Source of the DNA: Mesorhizobium tamadayense
GTDB taxonomy: Bacteria > Pseudomonadota > Alphaproteobacteria > Rhizobiales > Rhizobiaceae
Direction: 5' to 3'
Assembly: GCF_003863365.1 (NCBI RefSeq)
Contig: NZ_RQXT01000007.1
Span: forward strand, 121,412-185,411
Length of the DNA: 64,000 bases
How positions within the stretch are numbered: position 1 is the stretch's first letter; each line of letters begins with the position of its first letter. The notes beneath the pieces are model-generated. The model was given only the letters and a program-made list of their open reading frames with translations. It had not been told where the DNA came from and ran no database searches. The translations under genes were made by a program, and so were the position numbers. This document shows positions 22,211 through 30,919 of the stretch, in pieces.

Positions 22211-22804
22211 TCACAGCATGCAGAAGGCAAGGCCAGCGCCGACCGCCGCGCAGGCGGCGCCGGCAACACGCGCCAAGGCGCGGAAGCGCAGCCCAAGGCC
22301 GAGCGCGGCCGCGATGCCGATGGCATGAAGAAGCACCGTCGCTACGGCGAAGCCCGCCATGTATTCGAGGCCGCCGGCATTCTCCGGCACTTCGGTGCCA
22401 TGCGCATGGCCGTGGAACAGGGCGAACAGGCCGATGACGGCCACGCCCGCCGAGACCGGCAGGTCGACCGCCAGCGCCACCAGCAACCCGAGCGCCACGA
22501 CCGAAGCGAGGATACCCGGCTCGACGAAGGGCACCGGCACATGCAGCATGCCAAGCGCTGCGCCAACCAGCATCACGCCGGCGAAGGCGAGCGGCCATGC
22601 CCACACCGCCCTGCCGCCCTTGATCGCCGCCCACAGGCCGACCGCGATCATCACGGTCATATGGTCGAGGCCGGACAGCGGATGCGCGAAGCCGGCGGCG
22701 AAGGAGGAGGTCGTGCCGATGCCGACATGGGCGTAAGCCGGCATCGCGGCCGCCAAGAGCAGGAGGGCGGCAAGCGTGGTTCGTTTCGTCGAAGCGGAAA
22801 TCAT
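22211..22804 (-). CDS. ureJ: HupE/UreJ family membrane protein (probable nickel permease)
   Basis: A 197-residue inner-membrane protein with an N-terminal signal-like segment ([16 protein letters not shown]) and about six further hydrophobic segments. The family motifs [19 protein letters not shown] (nickel-binding His and Asp) and [13 protein letters not shown] are present. HupE and UreJ proteins import nickel for hydrogenase or urease. The start at MISASTKR has GGAAGG upstream; the frame upstream runs through a palindromic repeat. It lies directly before ureB. Confidence 0.88.
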   Translation of the reverse strand: MISASTKRTTLAALLLLAAAMPAYAHVGIGTTSSFAAGFAHPLSGLDHMTVMIAVGLWAAIKGGRAVWAWPLAFAGVMLVGAALGMLHVPVPFVEPGILASVVALGLLVALAVDLPVSAGVAVIGLFALFHGHAHGTEVPENAGGLEYMAGFAVATVLLHAIGIAAALGLGLRFRALARVAGAACAAVGAGLAFCML

Positions 22805-22831
22805 GGGGTCTGCCTTCCATTTAATATTTTC

Positions 22832-22879
22832 ATGCATGTCGCTACCCAAAACCGCTGCACACTTTTGGGCGACATGCAT
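22832..22879. repeat. Rhizobial palindromic element (ATGCATGTCG arms)
   Basis: Perfect arms ATGCATGTCG and CGACATGCAT enclose the core AAAACCGCTGCACACTTTT, identical to the core at 17.8 kb but in the opposite orientation. It lies between the DUF1272 and ureJ genes, inside the urease operon, so it is presumably transcribed. Confidence 0.8.
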
Positions 22880-22889
22880 CGGGAAATGA

Positions 22890-23144
22890 TCATGCGGCCT
22901 GGCGGGGGCCGCAGCCCTCCGCCTTGAGCACACGCTTGGTCGAGGCCGGATATTTCTTCAGCATCGCCGCAGGCCGGATCGGGCGCGGCGCAAAATTGCC
23001 GCCGCAGTTCGGGCACACGCCACCGAGAATGTTTTCCACGCAACTGGCGCAGAAGGTGCATTCGAAGGTGCAGATCAGCGCATCGACAGCCTCCGGCGGC
23101 AGATCCTTGTCGCAGCATTCGCAATTGGGCCTGAGCTCCAGCAT
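22890..23144 (-). CDS. DUF1272 cysteine-rich zinc-ribbon protein
   Basis: An 84-residue protein with eight to nine cysteines in CxxC-like pairs (CECC, CTFECTFCASC, CPNCGG) that should bind zinc, matching DUF1272. It lies 10 bp after ureA and before ureJ. Its function is unknown; the metal-binding pattern and position suggest metal handling or regulation in the urease operon. Confidence 0.85.
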   Translation of the reverse strand: MLELRPNCECCDKDLPPEAVDALICTFECTFCASCVENILGGVCPNCGGNFAPRPIRPAAMLKKYPASTKRVLKAEGCGPRQAA

Positions 23145-23154
23145 CGGTCTCTCC

Positions 23155-23457
23155 TCACCGTATCGGTTCGTGCACGGTCACCAGCTTGGTGCCGTCGGGA
23201 AACGTCGCCTCGACCTGGACGTCGTGGATCATCTCGGCAATGCCGTCCATGACCTGGGCGCGGGTGACGACATGGGCACCGGCCTCCATCAGATCGGCCA
23301 CCGAGCGGCCGTCGCGGGCGCCCTCGACGACGAAGTCGGTGATCAGCGCGATCGCCTCGGGGTGATTGAGCTTGACGCCGCGTTCCAGCCGCTTGCGCGC
23401 GACAATCGCCGCCATGGCGATGAGCAGCTTGTCCTTTTCACGCGGCGTCAGGTTCAT
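23155..23457 (-). CDS. ureA: Urease subunit gamma
   Basis: Structural urease subunit of 100 residues, beginning [39 protein letters not shown] and [21 protein letters not shown] are the conserved middle and end. It follows ureD by 36 bp. Confidence 0.96.
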   Translation of the reverse strand: MNLTPREKDKLLIAMAAIVARKRLERGVKLNHPEAIALITDFVVEGARDGRSVADLMEAGAHVVTRAQVMDGIAEMIHDVQVEATFPDGTKLVTVHEPIR

Positions 23458-23493
23458 GCGACTTCCCAGTATTCAAGATCAACGCATTCGAGA

Positions 23494-24393
23494 TCAGAGT
23501 GACCATAATTTGGGCAGGCCCGCCTGCCCGTTGAGCAGTTCGACAAGCGGAACCAGCCGCTTGCGGAGCTGGTAGCCGTCGCCGGCGATGAGCCTCGCAA
23601 GAAGCTTGCCAGATTGCCCAACGTTCCAGAGGCTGGCGCCGCCCTGATCGCCGATGACGGCGCGCGCCGGCTCCAGCAGGGTTTCCGCACGCGGGGAGAC
23701 GAGAAGCATCGTTGCGATCGCGCACGCGCCGCCGGCTACGGCCCGCAGCTGGAGGCCTGCTGCGATATCCGGCCCGATGCGAAAATCCTCGGCATGGACG
23801 AGCCTGCCATCCTGCCAAACCCGCCAGCGGTCATGGAAATTGCCCAGGACCGTCTGTTCGCCCATCGCTAGTCGGCCGAACAACGTCGCCTCCAGCAGCA
23901 GCGCTTCGGCGCTCCCCGCAAGCGTCACATCGAGCGTCCTTGCAAAGGCCGCCCGGTCGAAAACGATCGTTTCCTGCGGCAGCCAGGCAATCTGGCCGCC
24001 GGCGCCGACATCCAGGCTGATCGTCGTCTCGACGCGATCGGATGCGGCGCGATAGACCTTCTCGCAGGCCTGGGTGGTGATGGAGGCCGAGGCCCCCTCG
24101 CCAACCTCGATCGACCAGCCAAGCCGGTCGCCGCCGGTCAATCCGCCGGCCGTGTTGATCAGCACGGCCTCGAGCGGGTCGCCTTGCACCGCCGGCATGC
24201 GGATCTTGGCCGATCCGTCCTGGTAGAGGCGCCGGAGGCGGGTCCGGCCGCCGCTTCTGCCGCAGAAAAGCCTGCCTCGCCCGGCAACACGTTGGGCGGC
24301 AGGCGGGGAAACCAGGGTATCGTCGATCACGTCCATGACCCCAACGTTAAGCACTCCGGCGGCATTGTCGATATATAGCTTGTTGCTTGACAT
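23494..24393 (-). CDS. ureD: Urease accessory protein UreD
   Basis: Urease maturation scaffold of up to 299 residues. RLYQDGSAKIRMP and INTAGGLTGGDRL near residues 57-95 are the family signatures, and QACEKVYRA follows. The ATG at MSSNKLYIDN is used here. It has no clear ribosome site and the family usually begins about 20 residues later, so the ATG at MDVIDDTL (24336) is an alternative. It is the first gene of the urease operon and is divergent from the acyl carrier protein gene. Confidence 0.93.
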   Translation of the reverse strand: MSSNKLYIDNAAGVLNVGVMDVIDDTLVSPPAAQRVAGRGRLFCGRSGGRTRLRRLYQDGSAKIRMPAVQGDPLEAVLINTAGGLTGGDRLGWSIEVGEGASASITTQACEKVYRAASDRVETTISLDVGAGGQIAWLPQETIVFDRAAFARTLDVTLAGSAEALLLEATLFGRLAMGEQTVLGNFHDRWRVWQDGRLVHAEDFRIGPDIAAGLQLRAVAGGACAIATMLLVSPRAETLLEPARAVIGDQGGASLWNVGQSGKLLARLIAGDGYQLRKRLVPLVELLNGQAGLPKLWSL

Positions 24394-24531
24394 CGTTTCG
24401 GTTTCTATAGAGGGAGCCACCTTGGAGCGGTCACGCGATGCCTGGCGAGGTAGGGGCGACGACGTTAGTGACTCCAGGCACGAAGGGGCGCTGATCAGTT
24501 GGCGTCGGAAAACGACAGGGGAAGGAACCGA

Positions 24532-24786
24532 ATGGCTGATCAGCTGACGACCGAAATCATCGAAAAGATCAAGGCCCATGCCGAGACCGGCGGCGAGGAA
24601 ATCACCACCAGCACCGATCTCAACGCGCTGGGGATCCATTCGCTGGAGCTGACCGAGATCATCTTCGATCTCGAGGAGAAGTACGGCATCGAGATCGAGA
24701 TGAACACGGTCGACGCCTGGAGCAACCTCAAGAACGTCGGCGACATGGTCGAGGCGGTTCGCGAGCTGATCGCGAAAAAAGCCTGA
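24532..24786 (+). CDS. NodF-like acyl carrier protein
   Basis: An 84-residue acyl carrier protein. [20 protein letters not shown] has the phosphopantetheine serine at residue 37. The C-terminal [19 protein letters not shown] closely resembles NodF, the specialised carrier for Nod-factor fatty acids, as I recall that sequence. The residue before the serine is His instead of the usual Asp. AGGGGAAGG precedes the ATG, and the gene ends 4 bp before the ketoacyl synthase gene. No nod box was seen in the 138 bp upstream, so symbiotic control is not supported. Confidence 0.88.
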   Translation: MADQLTTEIIEKIKAHAETGGEEITTSTDLNALGIHSLELTEIIFDLEEKYGIEIEMNTVDAWSNLKNVGDMVEAVRELIAKKA

Positions 24787-24790
24787 CTGC

Positions 24791-25999
24791 ATGCTGAAGC
24801 GCGTCGTCATCACCGGCATTGGCGGAATATGCGGGCTCGGCAACGATGTAGCCGCGATCTGGGACGCGATGCGCGCCGGCCGCTCGGCAATCGGCCCGAT
24901 CGACAACCCTTCGCTGCATGACCTGAAGGTCAAGGTCGGCTGCGAAATCAAGGCGTTGCCCGATCACGGCATCGACCGCAAGCAAGTGGTGTCGATGGAC
25001 CGTTTCAGCCTGCTGGCGGTGATCGCGGCGCGAGAGGCGATGCGGCAGTCCGGACTGGTCGCGCATGCCGACAACACCTACCGGATGGGCGCCATTGTCG
25101 GCGTCGGCGTCGCCGGCTTCGAGACGATCGAGGAAAATTACCGCGCCATCCTGCTCGAAGGACGCAACCGTGCCGCCATCTTCACCGTGCCGAAGGTGAT
25201 GCCGGGCGCGGCTGCCGGCCAGGTCAGCATGAATCTCGGCCTGCGCGGGCCGGTGTTCGGCGTCACCTCGGCCTGTTCTTCGGCCAACCACGCCATCGCC
25301 TCGGCGGTCGACCAGATCCGGCTCGGCCGCGCCGACGTCATGGTCGCCGGCGGTACTGAAGCGCCGCTGGTCTGGGGCGTGCTCAAGGGCTGGGAAGCGC
25401 TGAGGGTGCTTGCGCCCGACACTTGCCGGCCGTTCTCCGCCGACCGCCAGGGCCTGTCGCTCGGCGAGGGCGCCGGCATGGCGGTGCTGGAAAGCTACGA
25501 CCACGCCATGGCGCGCGGCGCCACCATCCTTGCCGAGATCGCGGGCGCGGGTTTCTCGGCCGACGCCTCCGACATTGTCGCCCCGACGATCGAGGGACCG
25601 GAGGCGGCGATGCGCTTCTGCCTGGTGGATGCCGGGCTCAATCCCGAAGACGTCGACTATCTCAACGCGCATGGCACCGGCACCAAGGCCAACGACCAGA
25701 TCGAGACTGCGGCGATCAAGCGCGTCTTCGGCGAGCATGCTAGCGCGCTCTCGGTCTCCGCGACCAAGTCGATGCACGCGCATTGCCTCGGCGCATCGGG
25801 CGGGCTGGAGATGATCGCCTGCGTGATGGCGATTCGCGACGGCATCGTGCCGCCGACGGCGAATTTCCGCGAGCCCGACCCAGAATGCGATCTCGACGTG
25901 ACGCCGAACGTAGCGCGCGAGCGCAAGGTGCGCGCCGCGCTGAGCAACAGTTTTGCCTTCGGCGGCACCAATGCGGTGCTGGCCTTCAAGTCGATCTGA
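24791..25999 (+). CDS. NodE-like beta-ketoacyl-ACP synthase
   Basis: Condensing enzyme of 402 residues. The Cys-His-His triad is complete: C162 in [11 protein letters not shown]294 in [11 protein letters not shown], and K326 with H331 in KSMHAH. Long stretches ([46 protein letters not shown]) resemble NodE more than housekeeping FabF as I recall them. With its carrier protein it would elongate a dedicated acyl chain. Whether the product is a Nod-factor lipid or an envelope lipid cannot be told; no other nod genes lie in the window. Confidence 0.9.
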   Translation: MLKRVVITGIGGICGLGNDVAAIWDAMRAGRSAIGPIDNPSLHDLKVKVGCEIKALPDHGIDRKQVVSMDRFSLLAVIAAREAMRQSGLVAHADNTYRMGAIVGVGVAGFETIEENYRAILLEGRNRAAIFTVPKVMPGAAAGQVSMNLGLRGPVFGVTSACSSANHAIASAVDQIRLGRADVMVAGGTEAPLVWGVLKGWEALRVLAPDTCRPFSADRQGLSLGEGAGMAVLESYDHAMARGATILAEIAGAGFSADASDIVAPTIEGPEAAMRFCLVDAGLNPEDVDYLNAHGTGTKANDQIETAAIKRVFGEHASALSVSATKSMHAHCLGASGGLEMIACVMAIRDGIVPPTANFREPDPECDLDVTPNVARERKVRAALSNSFAFGGTNAVLAFKSI

Positions 26000-26157
26000 C
26001 ACGGGCGATCTGACACGAACGCCCGCCATCCACCGGAACGCGCTTGTGCGTGCACGGCGGGCTGGCTGCCGGCATATTGATCCCGAAGGGCCGGGATCCT
26101 AATTCTTGCCCACCCGCCACGCGCGCCGCCCGGCGCCAATCCGCATCCGGAGCCCCG

Positions 26158-26862
26158 ATGACCGATCTGTCCGCCTTTCCGATCGCCAAGCGCTGGCCAG
26201 CCAAGCACCCCGACCTTCTGCAGCTCTACTCCTCTCCGACACCCAACGGTGTGAAGATCTCGATCGCCCTGGAGGAGATCGGTCTGCCCTACGAGCCGCA
26301 CTATGTCGACATCGGCAGGAATGAAAGCTGGACGCCGGAATTCCTGTCGCTCAACCCGAACGGCAAGATACCGGCGATCATCGACCCGAACGGGCCCGGC
26401 GGAAAACCTATCGGGCTGTTCGAATCCGGCGCCATCCTGCTCTACCTCGCGGACAAGACCGGCAAGCTCATCCCGGCCGATCCGATCCGCCGCTACGAGA
26501 CGATCCAGTGGGTGTTCTTCCAGATGGCCGCGATCGGCCCGATCTTCGGCCAGGTCGGTTTCTTCAACAAATTCGCCGGGCGCGAGATCGCCGACAAGCG
26601 GCCGCTGGAGCGCTATCGCGACGAGTCGAGGCGCCTCATCGGCGTTTTGGAAACACGGCTCAAGGGCAGGCAATGGATCATGGACGACGACTACACCATC
26701 GCCGATGTTTCCACGCTCGGCTGGGTGCGCAACCTGATCGGCTTCTACGAGGCGCGGGACCTCGTCGGCTTCGATGATTTTCCGACCGTCGCGGCGTGGC
26801 TGGAGCGCGGCCTTGCGCGACCGGCCGTGCAGAGCGGCCTCACCATTCCGGCGAGGAGTTGA
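26158..26862 (+). CDS. Glutathione S-transferase family protein (YfcG/YghU type)
   Basis: GST-fold protein of 234 residues. The N domain has YSSPTPNGVKISIALEEIGLPYE and NPNGKIPAIIDP, then FESGAILLYLADKTGKL; the Asn in TPNGVK and the ESGAI site fit the Nu-class disulfide reductases YfcG/YghU. GRQWIMDDDYTIADVSTLGW is the helical-domain block. The ATG has GGAG upstream. It lies alone between nodE-like and the basic-protein gene. Confidence 0.87.
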   Translation: MTDLSAFPIAKRWPAKHPDLLQLYSSPTPNGVKISIALEEIGLPYEPHYVDIGRNESWTPEFLSLNPNGKIPAIIDPNGPGGKPIGLFESGAILLYLADKTGKLIPADPIRRYETIQWVFFQMAAIGPIFGQVGFFNKFAGREIADKRPLERYRDESRRLIGVLETRLKGRQWIMDDDYTIADVSTLGWVRNLIGFYEARDLVGFDDFPTVAAWLERGLARPAVQSGLTIPARS

Positions 26863-26867
26863 AAGGC

Positions 26868-27173
26868 CTATTTCGTCCCGGTTTTGGCGCGGCCTCGGCC
26901 GAGCACGGACGCGGCAAGCCGCGCGGTGGCCACCACTGCCCCCGTCGCGACGCTCGCCACGGTGCGGATCGGGCCTGACTTCGCCGCCGGCTTATGCGGT
27001 TTCGCCGCCTTCGCGGCGACCTTGTGCGATGCGCCAGGCACGACTTTCTTAGGCGGCGCCTTGCCGAAGGCCGGCTTGGCGTCTTTCGACCGCTCGGCAG
27101 TCGTCGATTGCGCCGTCCTGGATTGATTGGCCCTGCTTCTCGCGGGCGCGGGTTTTCTGGTCTTGGTTGCCAT
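26868..27173 (-). CDS. Small basic Lys/Ala/Pro-rich protein (histone H1-like tail)
   Basis: A 101-residue very basic protein. Residues 1-68 are low-complexity Lys, Ala, Pro, Ser and Thr, including KKVVPGASHKVAAKAAKPHK, followed by a mildly hydrophobic segment (VASVATGAVVATARLAASVLG) and a basic end. Such proteins are often nucleoid-associated, but the hydrophobic segment could also be membrane-peripheral. Composition is the only evidence. Confidence 0.6.
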   Translation of the reverse strand: MATKTRKPAPARSRANQSRTAQSTTAERSKDAKPAFGKAPPKKVVPGASHKVAAKAAKPHKPAAKSGPIRTVASVATGAVVATARLAASVLGRGRAKTGTK

Positions 27174-27200
27174 CAGACGGTTCCTGCTATTTGCTTTTGC

Positions 27201-27244
27201 GCAATTCCTGACGGAAAACCGCTACGCACTTTTCCTGGAATTGC
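27201..27244. repeat. Rhizobial palindromic element (GCAATTCC arms)
   Basis: Perfect arms GCAATTCC and GGAATTGC enclose AAAACCGCTACGCACTTTT, the same core as the elements at 17.8 and 22.8 kb but with unrelated arms. It lies upstream of the basic-protein gene. Confidence 0.75.
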
Positions 27245-27328
27245 TTCAGCGCCGGACAATTCGGGATAGGGGCATAACGACCTGTAAGTCTTAAGGTTCC
27301 CGCCCAAAAATATTGAAAATTGAGCAGG

Positions 27329-27940
27329 TTAACCAATCACCAGATCGGCCTCGCGGCGGCGCGCTAGCACACGCTCGATGTTCGGCATGTCGTTGGAGGC
27401 GATCCAGGCGCGGGCCTCCTCGTCGGACTTGCCGTGGCCCCGCCAGCGCTCCATCAGCCGGCGCTCGAGCTCGTTGCGCGGCACGTCGACGAAGATGGTG
27501 AAATCGAACAACGGCGCCAGCCGCGACCACGGCTCCTCGTCGAGCAGCAGATAGTTGCCCTCGACCAGGATGAACTTCGTGTCCGCGGAAACGATCTCGG
27601 CCGCCGCGCGCGACAATTCCATGCTGCGGTCGAAGACCGGAATGGCGATGTCCGGCTCGCCGGAGCGGATGCGCTTCAAGAGCGTCTCGAAGCCGGCGAA
27701 GTCGAAGGTCTCCGGCGCGCCCTTGCGCGAGCGCAGGCCGCGCCGGTTGAGCACGATGTCGTCATAGTGGAAGCCGTCCATCGGCACGACTTCGGACGTG
27801 CCCTCCGGGAGCAGCTCATGCAGCCTGCCCGATATGGTCGACTTGCCGGACCCCGGCGGGCCGGCAATGGCAACGACGAAACGCCTGGCTTTGCCGGCGC
27901 GCTTGAAGATGTCGGCAGTGATATGGGCCAAGTCAGACAT
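27329..27940 (-). CDS. P-loop sugar/nucleoside kinase family protein (FrcK/uridine kinase-like)
   Basis: ATP-dependent kinase of 203 residues. Walker A is AIAGPPGSGKST near residue 24, MDGFHYDDIVLNRRGLRSRKGAPETFD carries the substrate motif of the PanK/uridine-kinase fold, and ILVEGNYLLLDEEPWSRL follows. It resembles the FrcK protein that accompanies fructose importers in rhizobia, but no importer is adjacent here. The start is the ATG at MSDLAHI with GAAGAGG upstream. Confidence 0.82.
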   Translation of the reverse strand: MSDLAHITADIFKRAGKARRFVVAIAGPPGSGKSTISGRLHELLPEGTSEVVPMDGFHYDDIVLNRRGLRSRKGAPETFDFAGFETLLKRIRSGEPDIAIPVFDRSMELSRAAAEIVSADTKFILVEGNYLLLDEEPWSRLAPLFDFTIFVDVPRNELERRLMERWRGHGKSDEEARAWIASNDMPNIERVLARRREADLVIG

Positions 27941-28057
27941 CAGCGCCTCTTCGCTAGCGATTCCGGGCCGCATCTTGGCGGCTGTCGGCGGAAATTTCAA
28001 ATTGGGGTTCGTTGATGCCGACCTTTCGACGGTCGTTGGCAAGTGCGTGCCTTCGAG

Positions 28058-28264
28058 ATTAGCCGAGACGCCCATCCCGTCGTCATCCTATGGCGGAGCA
28101 AGGAGCGAAGCGACGCAGCGCAGACCATAGGATCCATGCCGTGACGTCTGAGCGCTGCCGCGGTTCAGAATTCTGCTCCGATGCGCTCCTCGGCTGAGGT
28201 AACGGCATGGATTCCAGGGTCTCCGCTACGGAGCTTCGCTCCTGCTTCGCCCTGGAATGACGAG
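28058..28264 (+). repeat. Long inverted repeat element, family alpha, copy 1
   Basis: About 207 bp between the kinase and the mutarotase-like gene. It is built of two long arms: GTCATCCTATGGCGGAGCA ... GGATCCATGCCGTGAC on the left and its diverged inverse on the right, around a centre with CAGAATTCTGCTCCG. The left end is ATTAGCCG. Homologous copies lie at 36.7 kb (same orientation) and 53.6 kb (inverted). There is no coding content, and the remainder of the 345-bp gap holds nothing else I can see. Confidence 0.85.
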
Positions 28265-28286
28265 CTCAAAGCTCTGTCCCGAACAC

Positions 28287-29393
28287 TCAGGCCGGAACAG
28301 AGCGGCCGATACGCAGGAATTCGCTGTCAAAGGCGATGTCCCTTGCCGAACCGTCTGCCGCCACAAGACGCACGCGCCCACCCTCCGGTTCGATGCCGGT
28401 TGGCGGCTCGCCCTCGGCGAACGGAACCGCGCCGATGACATGGCGGAACGAGACGCTGCGCCCCTCGGCAAGCGCCAAGGCCGTCGCCACGCCTTCTTGC
28501 TTCAGCCAGTTGTCGCCGAGCGAGGCGGCGTGGCCGACCGCGGCGCGGCCGTCCTCGATGCCGAGCACGCCGATGTGACGGCCGCTCCAGGGCGCGTAGT
28601 CGCGGCCGCCGTTGCTGAACCACAGCATGGTGACCGGCAGCTCGGCCGGGTTCTTCAGCACCAGCACCAGATCCTGCTCGGCGCGCCGCGCAAGCGCCGT
28701 CCAGCCCGGTCCGCCATGATCGGCCTCGACCAGGGTGATGAAATCCTCGCGCCGGTCTTCCATACGGTAGTCGGTGAGATCGGCGGTGCCGCCGGCCGCG
28801 AGCGGGAAATGCGTCAGATCGGTGGCGCGGGCCGGATAGGCCAGGCGAAACCGGCCGCGCGCCGGATCGGGTTCCAGGGGAGTCGCCGGGGTGACCGCCA
28901 TGCGCTTCGGCGAGAAGGCCAGACGCCCGCCGTCCTGCATCGCCGTCATCGGATGATGGGTGACGGAAATCGCGCCGGAGCCGCCGGAAAAGATATGCTC
29001 CTGGTAGAGGAAGGGATGGCCGTCGCGGAGCGTGAAGACCTTGTCGACGGCCGCGCCCATGACCTTGCGGCGCAGCCGAAAGACGGTGCGCCAGCCGCCG
29101 GCGATGGCGCTGTTCTCGACGACATCCCACTCACCGTTGGCCGTCCAGCCATGCAGGGGCGCGGCCTCGACATCGCTGGTGGAGAACGGCGCGCAGAGAA
29201 AATCGCCGGAGAGGCGCACTGTGCCTTCGGGCAGGTTTTCCGGCAATTTCTCGCGCGGCGAGCCGACCCAGGGCGCGCGGTGCAGCGGTTTCAGGACGCG
29301 GCCGCCGGCCTCGACCTCCATGGCGGCGATATGGCCGACGGCGAGATCGAGCGAAACCGAGATGCCTGTTGCGCCGATTGTGACCGTGTCCAT
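28287..29393 (-). CDS. Aldose-1-epimerase/mutarotase-like protein
   Basis: A 368-residue soluble protein without signal peptide. Its middle (DKVFTLRDGHPFLYQEHIFSGGSGAISVTHHPM) and the WFSNGGRDYAPWSGRHIGVLGIE block look like the galactose-mutarotase beta-sandwich fold, with histidines placed as in that superfamily. No close named family was recognised, so the call rests on fold-type similarity and could be wrong. It may belong with the kinase downstream, on the same strand, though 346 bp of repeat separate them. Confidence 0.55.
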   Translation of the reverse strand: MDTVTIGATGISVSLDLAVGHIAAMEVEAGGRVLKPLHRAPWVGSPREKLPENLPEGTVRLSGDFLCAPFSTSDVEAAPLHGWTANGEWDVVENSAIAGGWRTVFRLRRKVMGAAVDKVFTLRDGHPFLYQEHIFSGGSGAISVTHHPMTAMQDGGRLAFSPKRMAVTPATPLEPDPARGRFRLAYPARATDLTHFPLAAGGTADLTDYRMEDRREDFITLVEADHGGPGWTALARRAEQDLVLVLKNPAELPVTMLWFSNGGRDYAPWSGRHIGVLGIEDGRAAVGHAASLGDNWLKQEGVATALALAEGRSVSFRHVIGAVPFAEGEPPTGIEPEGGRVRLVAADGSARDIAFDSEFLRIGRSVPA

Positions 29394-29513
29394 GCTGCCT
29401 CGCCGAATCTCTCAGAGCGTCAGAAAAGCTGGCGAAGGCATCATGCGCAAGCGGGGCGACAGGCAATTTGCATCACTGCTTGTCAGAAGCGGTGGCGCAG
29501 GGCGTCGACTGTC

Positions 29514-29689
29514 GGCGCTGCCCCTTGCCCTGCCGGGCATTTCTCCCCGTATAGTGACGGGGAGAAAGGGGCTCGCCGCGATGTCGGCCCCTCTCTTGCA
29601 GCGTTGGCGATTGGCGAAAGCGGCGGCGAGAGCGCCCCTCGCCCCGTTTACGGGGAGAGGATGCCGGCAGGCAGGTGAGGGGCGGCGCC
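29514..29689. repeat. GC-rich inverted repeat element, family beta, double copy
   Basis: Within a 434-bp gene-free gap. Two facing copies form a 176-bp inverted repeat bounded by GGCGCTG and GGCGCC. Each half has an inner stem of CCCCGT/ACGGGG, and the centre contains the inverse of TTCGCCAATCGCCA. Similar sequence lies at 31.5 kb. The rest of the gap (29394-29513 and 29690-29827) shows no gene. Confidence 0.75.
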
Positions 29690-29827
29690 AACGTCGAAAG
29701 CAAAGACCCTGCGAACCCTGCGAAAACCTGGGCAAATGCCTTCTTACCCCCATTAACCAGTTGGACGCGGCATATGCGGTACGTTAGCTTCGCCGCAACT
29801 TAGCAACAGCCGCGTTCAGAACAGCCC

Positions 29828-30775
29828 TTGCCCCACCTGCGTCCCCTTCCCCTCATCGCGAAATTGATCGCCGCGTTGGCCCTGCTGCTGCTGGTTGCCG
29901 GCTGCACCACGGCCGCGCCGCCGGAAAGCGTGCTCGCGGTTCCGGCGCAGCCGCAGAAATATGCGGCGATCGTGGTCGACGCTTCGAGCGGCAAGACGCT
30001 GTTCGAGGTGAACTCGACGGCGCAGCGCTATCCGGCCTCGCTGACCAAGATGATGACGCTCTATATGCTGTTCGAGGCGCTGGAGAGCGGCCGCGTGACC
30101 AAGGAGACGCAGATCCCGGTCTCCGACCATGCCGCCTCGCAGCCGCCGACGAAGCTGCGTTTCAGGCGCGGCGAGACGATCGACGTCGATTCCGCCATCC
30201 GCGCCATGGTGGTGAAGTCGGCGAACGACGTGGCGGTGGCGGTGGGCGAATATCTCGGTGGCGGCAGCGAGGACCAGTTCGCCGCCATGATGACCGCCAA
30301 GGCGCGCCAGCTCGGCATGACCAGCACGACCTTCCGCAACGCCTGCGGCCTGCCCGACGGCGGCCAGGTGACGAGCGCGCGCGACATGGCGGTGCTGGGG
30401 CTGGCGCTCGAGCACCGCTTCCCGCAGCATTTCCACTATTTCTCCGAAAGCGACTTCATGTTCCGCGGCCGGCTGGTGCGCGGCCACAACGACATGCTGG
30501 GACGGGTGCGCGGCGTCGACGGCATCAAGACCGGCTATATCCGCGCCTCCGGCTACAACATCGTCACCTCCTACAATGCCGACGGCAGGCATCTGATCGT
30601 GGTGGTGATGGGCGCCCAAAGCGCGCGCCAGCGCAACGACCATGTCGAGGCGCTGATCCAGCGGAGCTTGGGGCCGATGACGGCGGACGCCAAGACGCGG
30701 CTGATGTATGCCGGGCAGGAGCCGGCCGGTTTGGCACTACCCGGTATGCCGGCGCCTGGTTTGCCGGCGCAATAG
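29828..30775 (+). CDS. D-alanyl-D-alanine carboxypeptidase (penicillin-binding protein, lipoprotein)
   Basis: Serine DD-peptidase of the S11 family, 315 residues. The active-site motifs are S71-L-T-K74, S131-A-N133, and KTG in GVDGIKTGYIRASG. The N terminus has a lipobox (LVAGC, Cys26), so it is probably an outer- or inner-membrane lipoprotein acting in the periplasm on peptidoglycan. Translation starts at a TTG; a stop codon nine codons upstream in frame excludes an earlier ATG. The Pro/Gly-rich tail after residue 300 is variable. Confidence 0.9.
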   Translation: MPHLRPLPLIAKLIAALALLLLVAGCTTAAPPESVLAVPAQPQKYAAIVVDASSGKTLFEVNSTAQRYPASLTKMMTLYMLFEALESGRVTKETQIPVSDHAASQPPTKLRFRRGETIDVDSAIRAMVVKSANDVAVAVGEYLGGGSEDQFAAMMTAKARQLGMTSTTFRNACGLPDGGQVTSARDMAVLGLALEHRFPQHFHYFSESDFMFRGRLVRGHNDMLGRVRGVDGIKTGYIRASGYNIVTSYNADGRHLIVVVMGAQSARQRNDHVEALIQRSLGPMTADAKTRLMYAGQEPAGLALPGMPAPGLPAQ

Positions 30776-30817
30776 ATTCTCGCGGCGGTGGAGCAGATCT
30801 GAGACGCCGGCGGGACA

Positions 30818-30912
30818 GCACCCCCCTCTGTCCTGCCGGACATCTCCCCCGCAAGGGGGGAGATCAGATGTCACGCCAGCCTTCGCCAATCACACAAGTT
30901 TAAAATGAGTGC
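30818..30912. repeat. GC-rich repeat, family beta, copy at the 3' end of the universal stress protein gene
   Basis: It begins GCACCCCCCTCTGTCCTGCC, has an inner CATCTCCCCC/GGGGGGAGAT stem, then CTTCGCCAATC, and ends AAAATGAGTGC, the same end as the copy at 31.5 kb. The truncated stress-protein gene stops 8 bp beyond this boundary. Confidence 0.75.
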
Positions 30913-30919
30913 GCCGGCC

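Noticed and set aside
24394..24531. nod box upstream of the NodF/NodE-like pair
   Set aside because: The spacer was read on both strands; no stretch matches the ATC-N9-GAT repeats expected of a nod box.
24394..24951. 186-codon upstream extension of the ureD frame
   Set aside because: It runs antisense through the acyl carrier protein gene and adds nothing UreD-like.
28081..28264. CRISPR-like repeat because similar blocks recur
   Set aside because: Only two arms per locus, in inverted orientation and without regular spacers; it is an inverted-repeat element.
29514..29689. Intrinsic terminators in the GC-rich hairpins
   Set aside because: Strong stems but no T tract on either strand.
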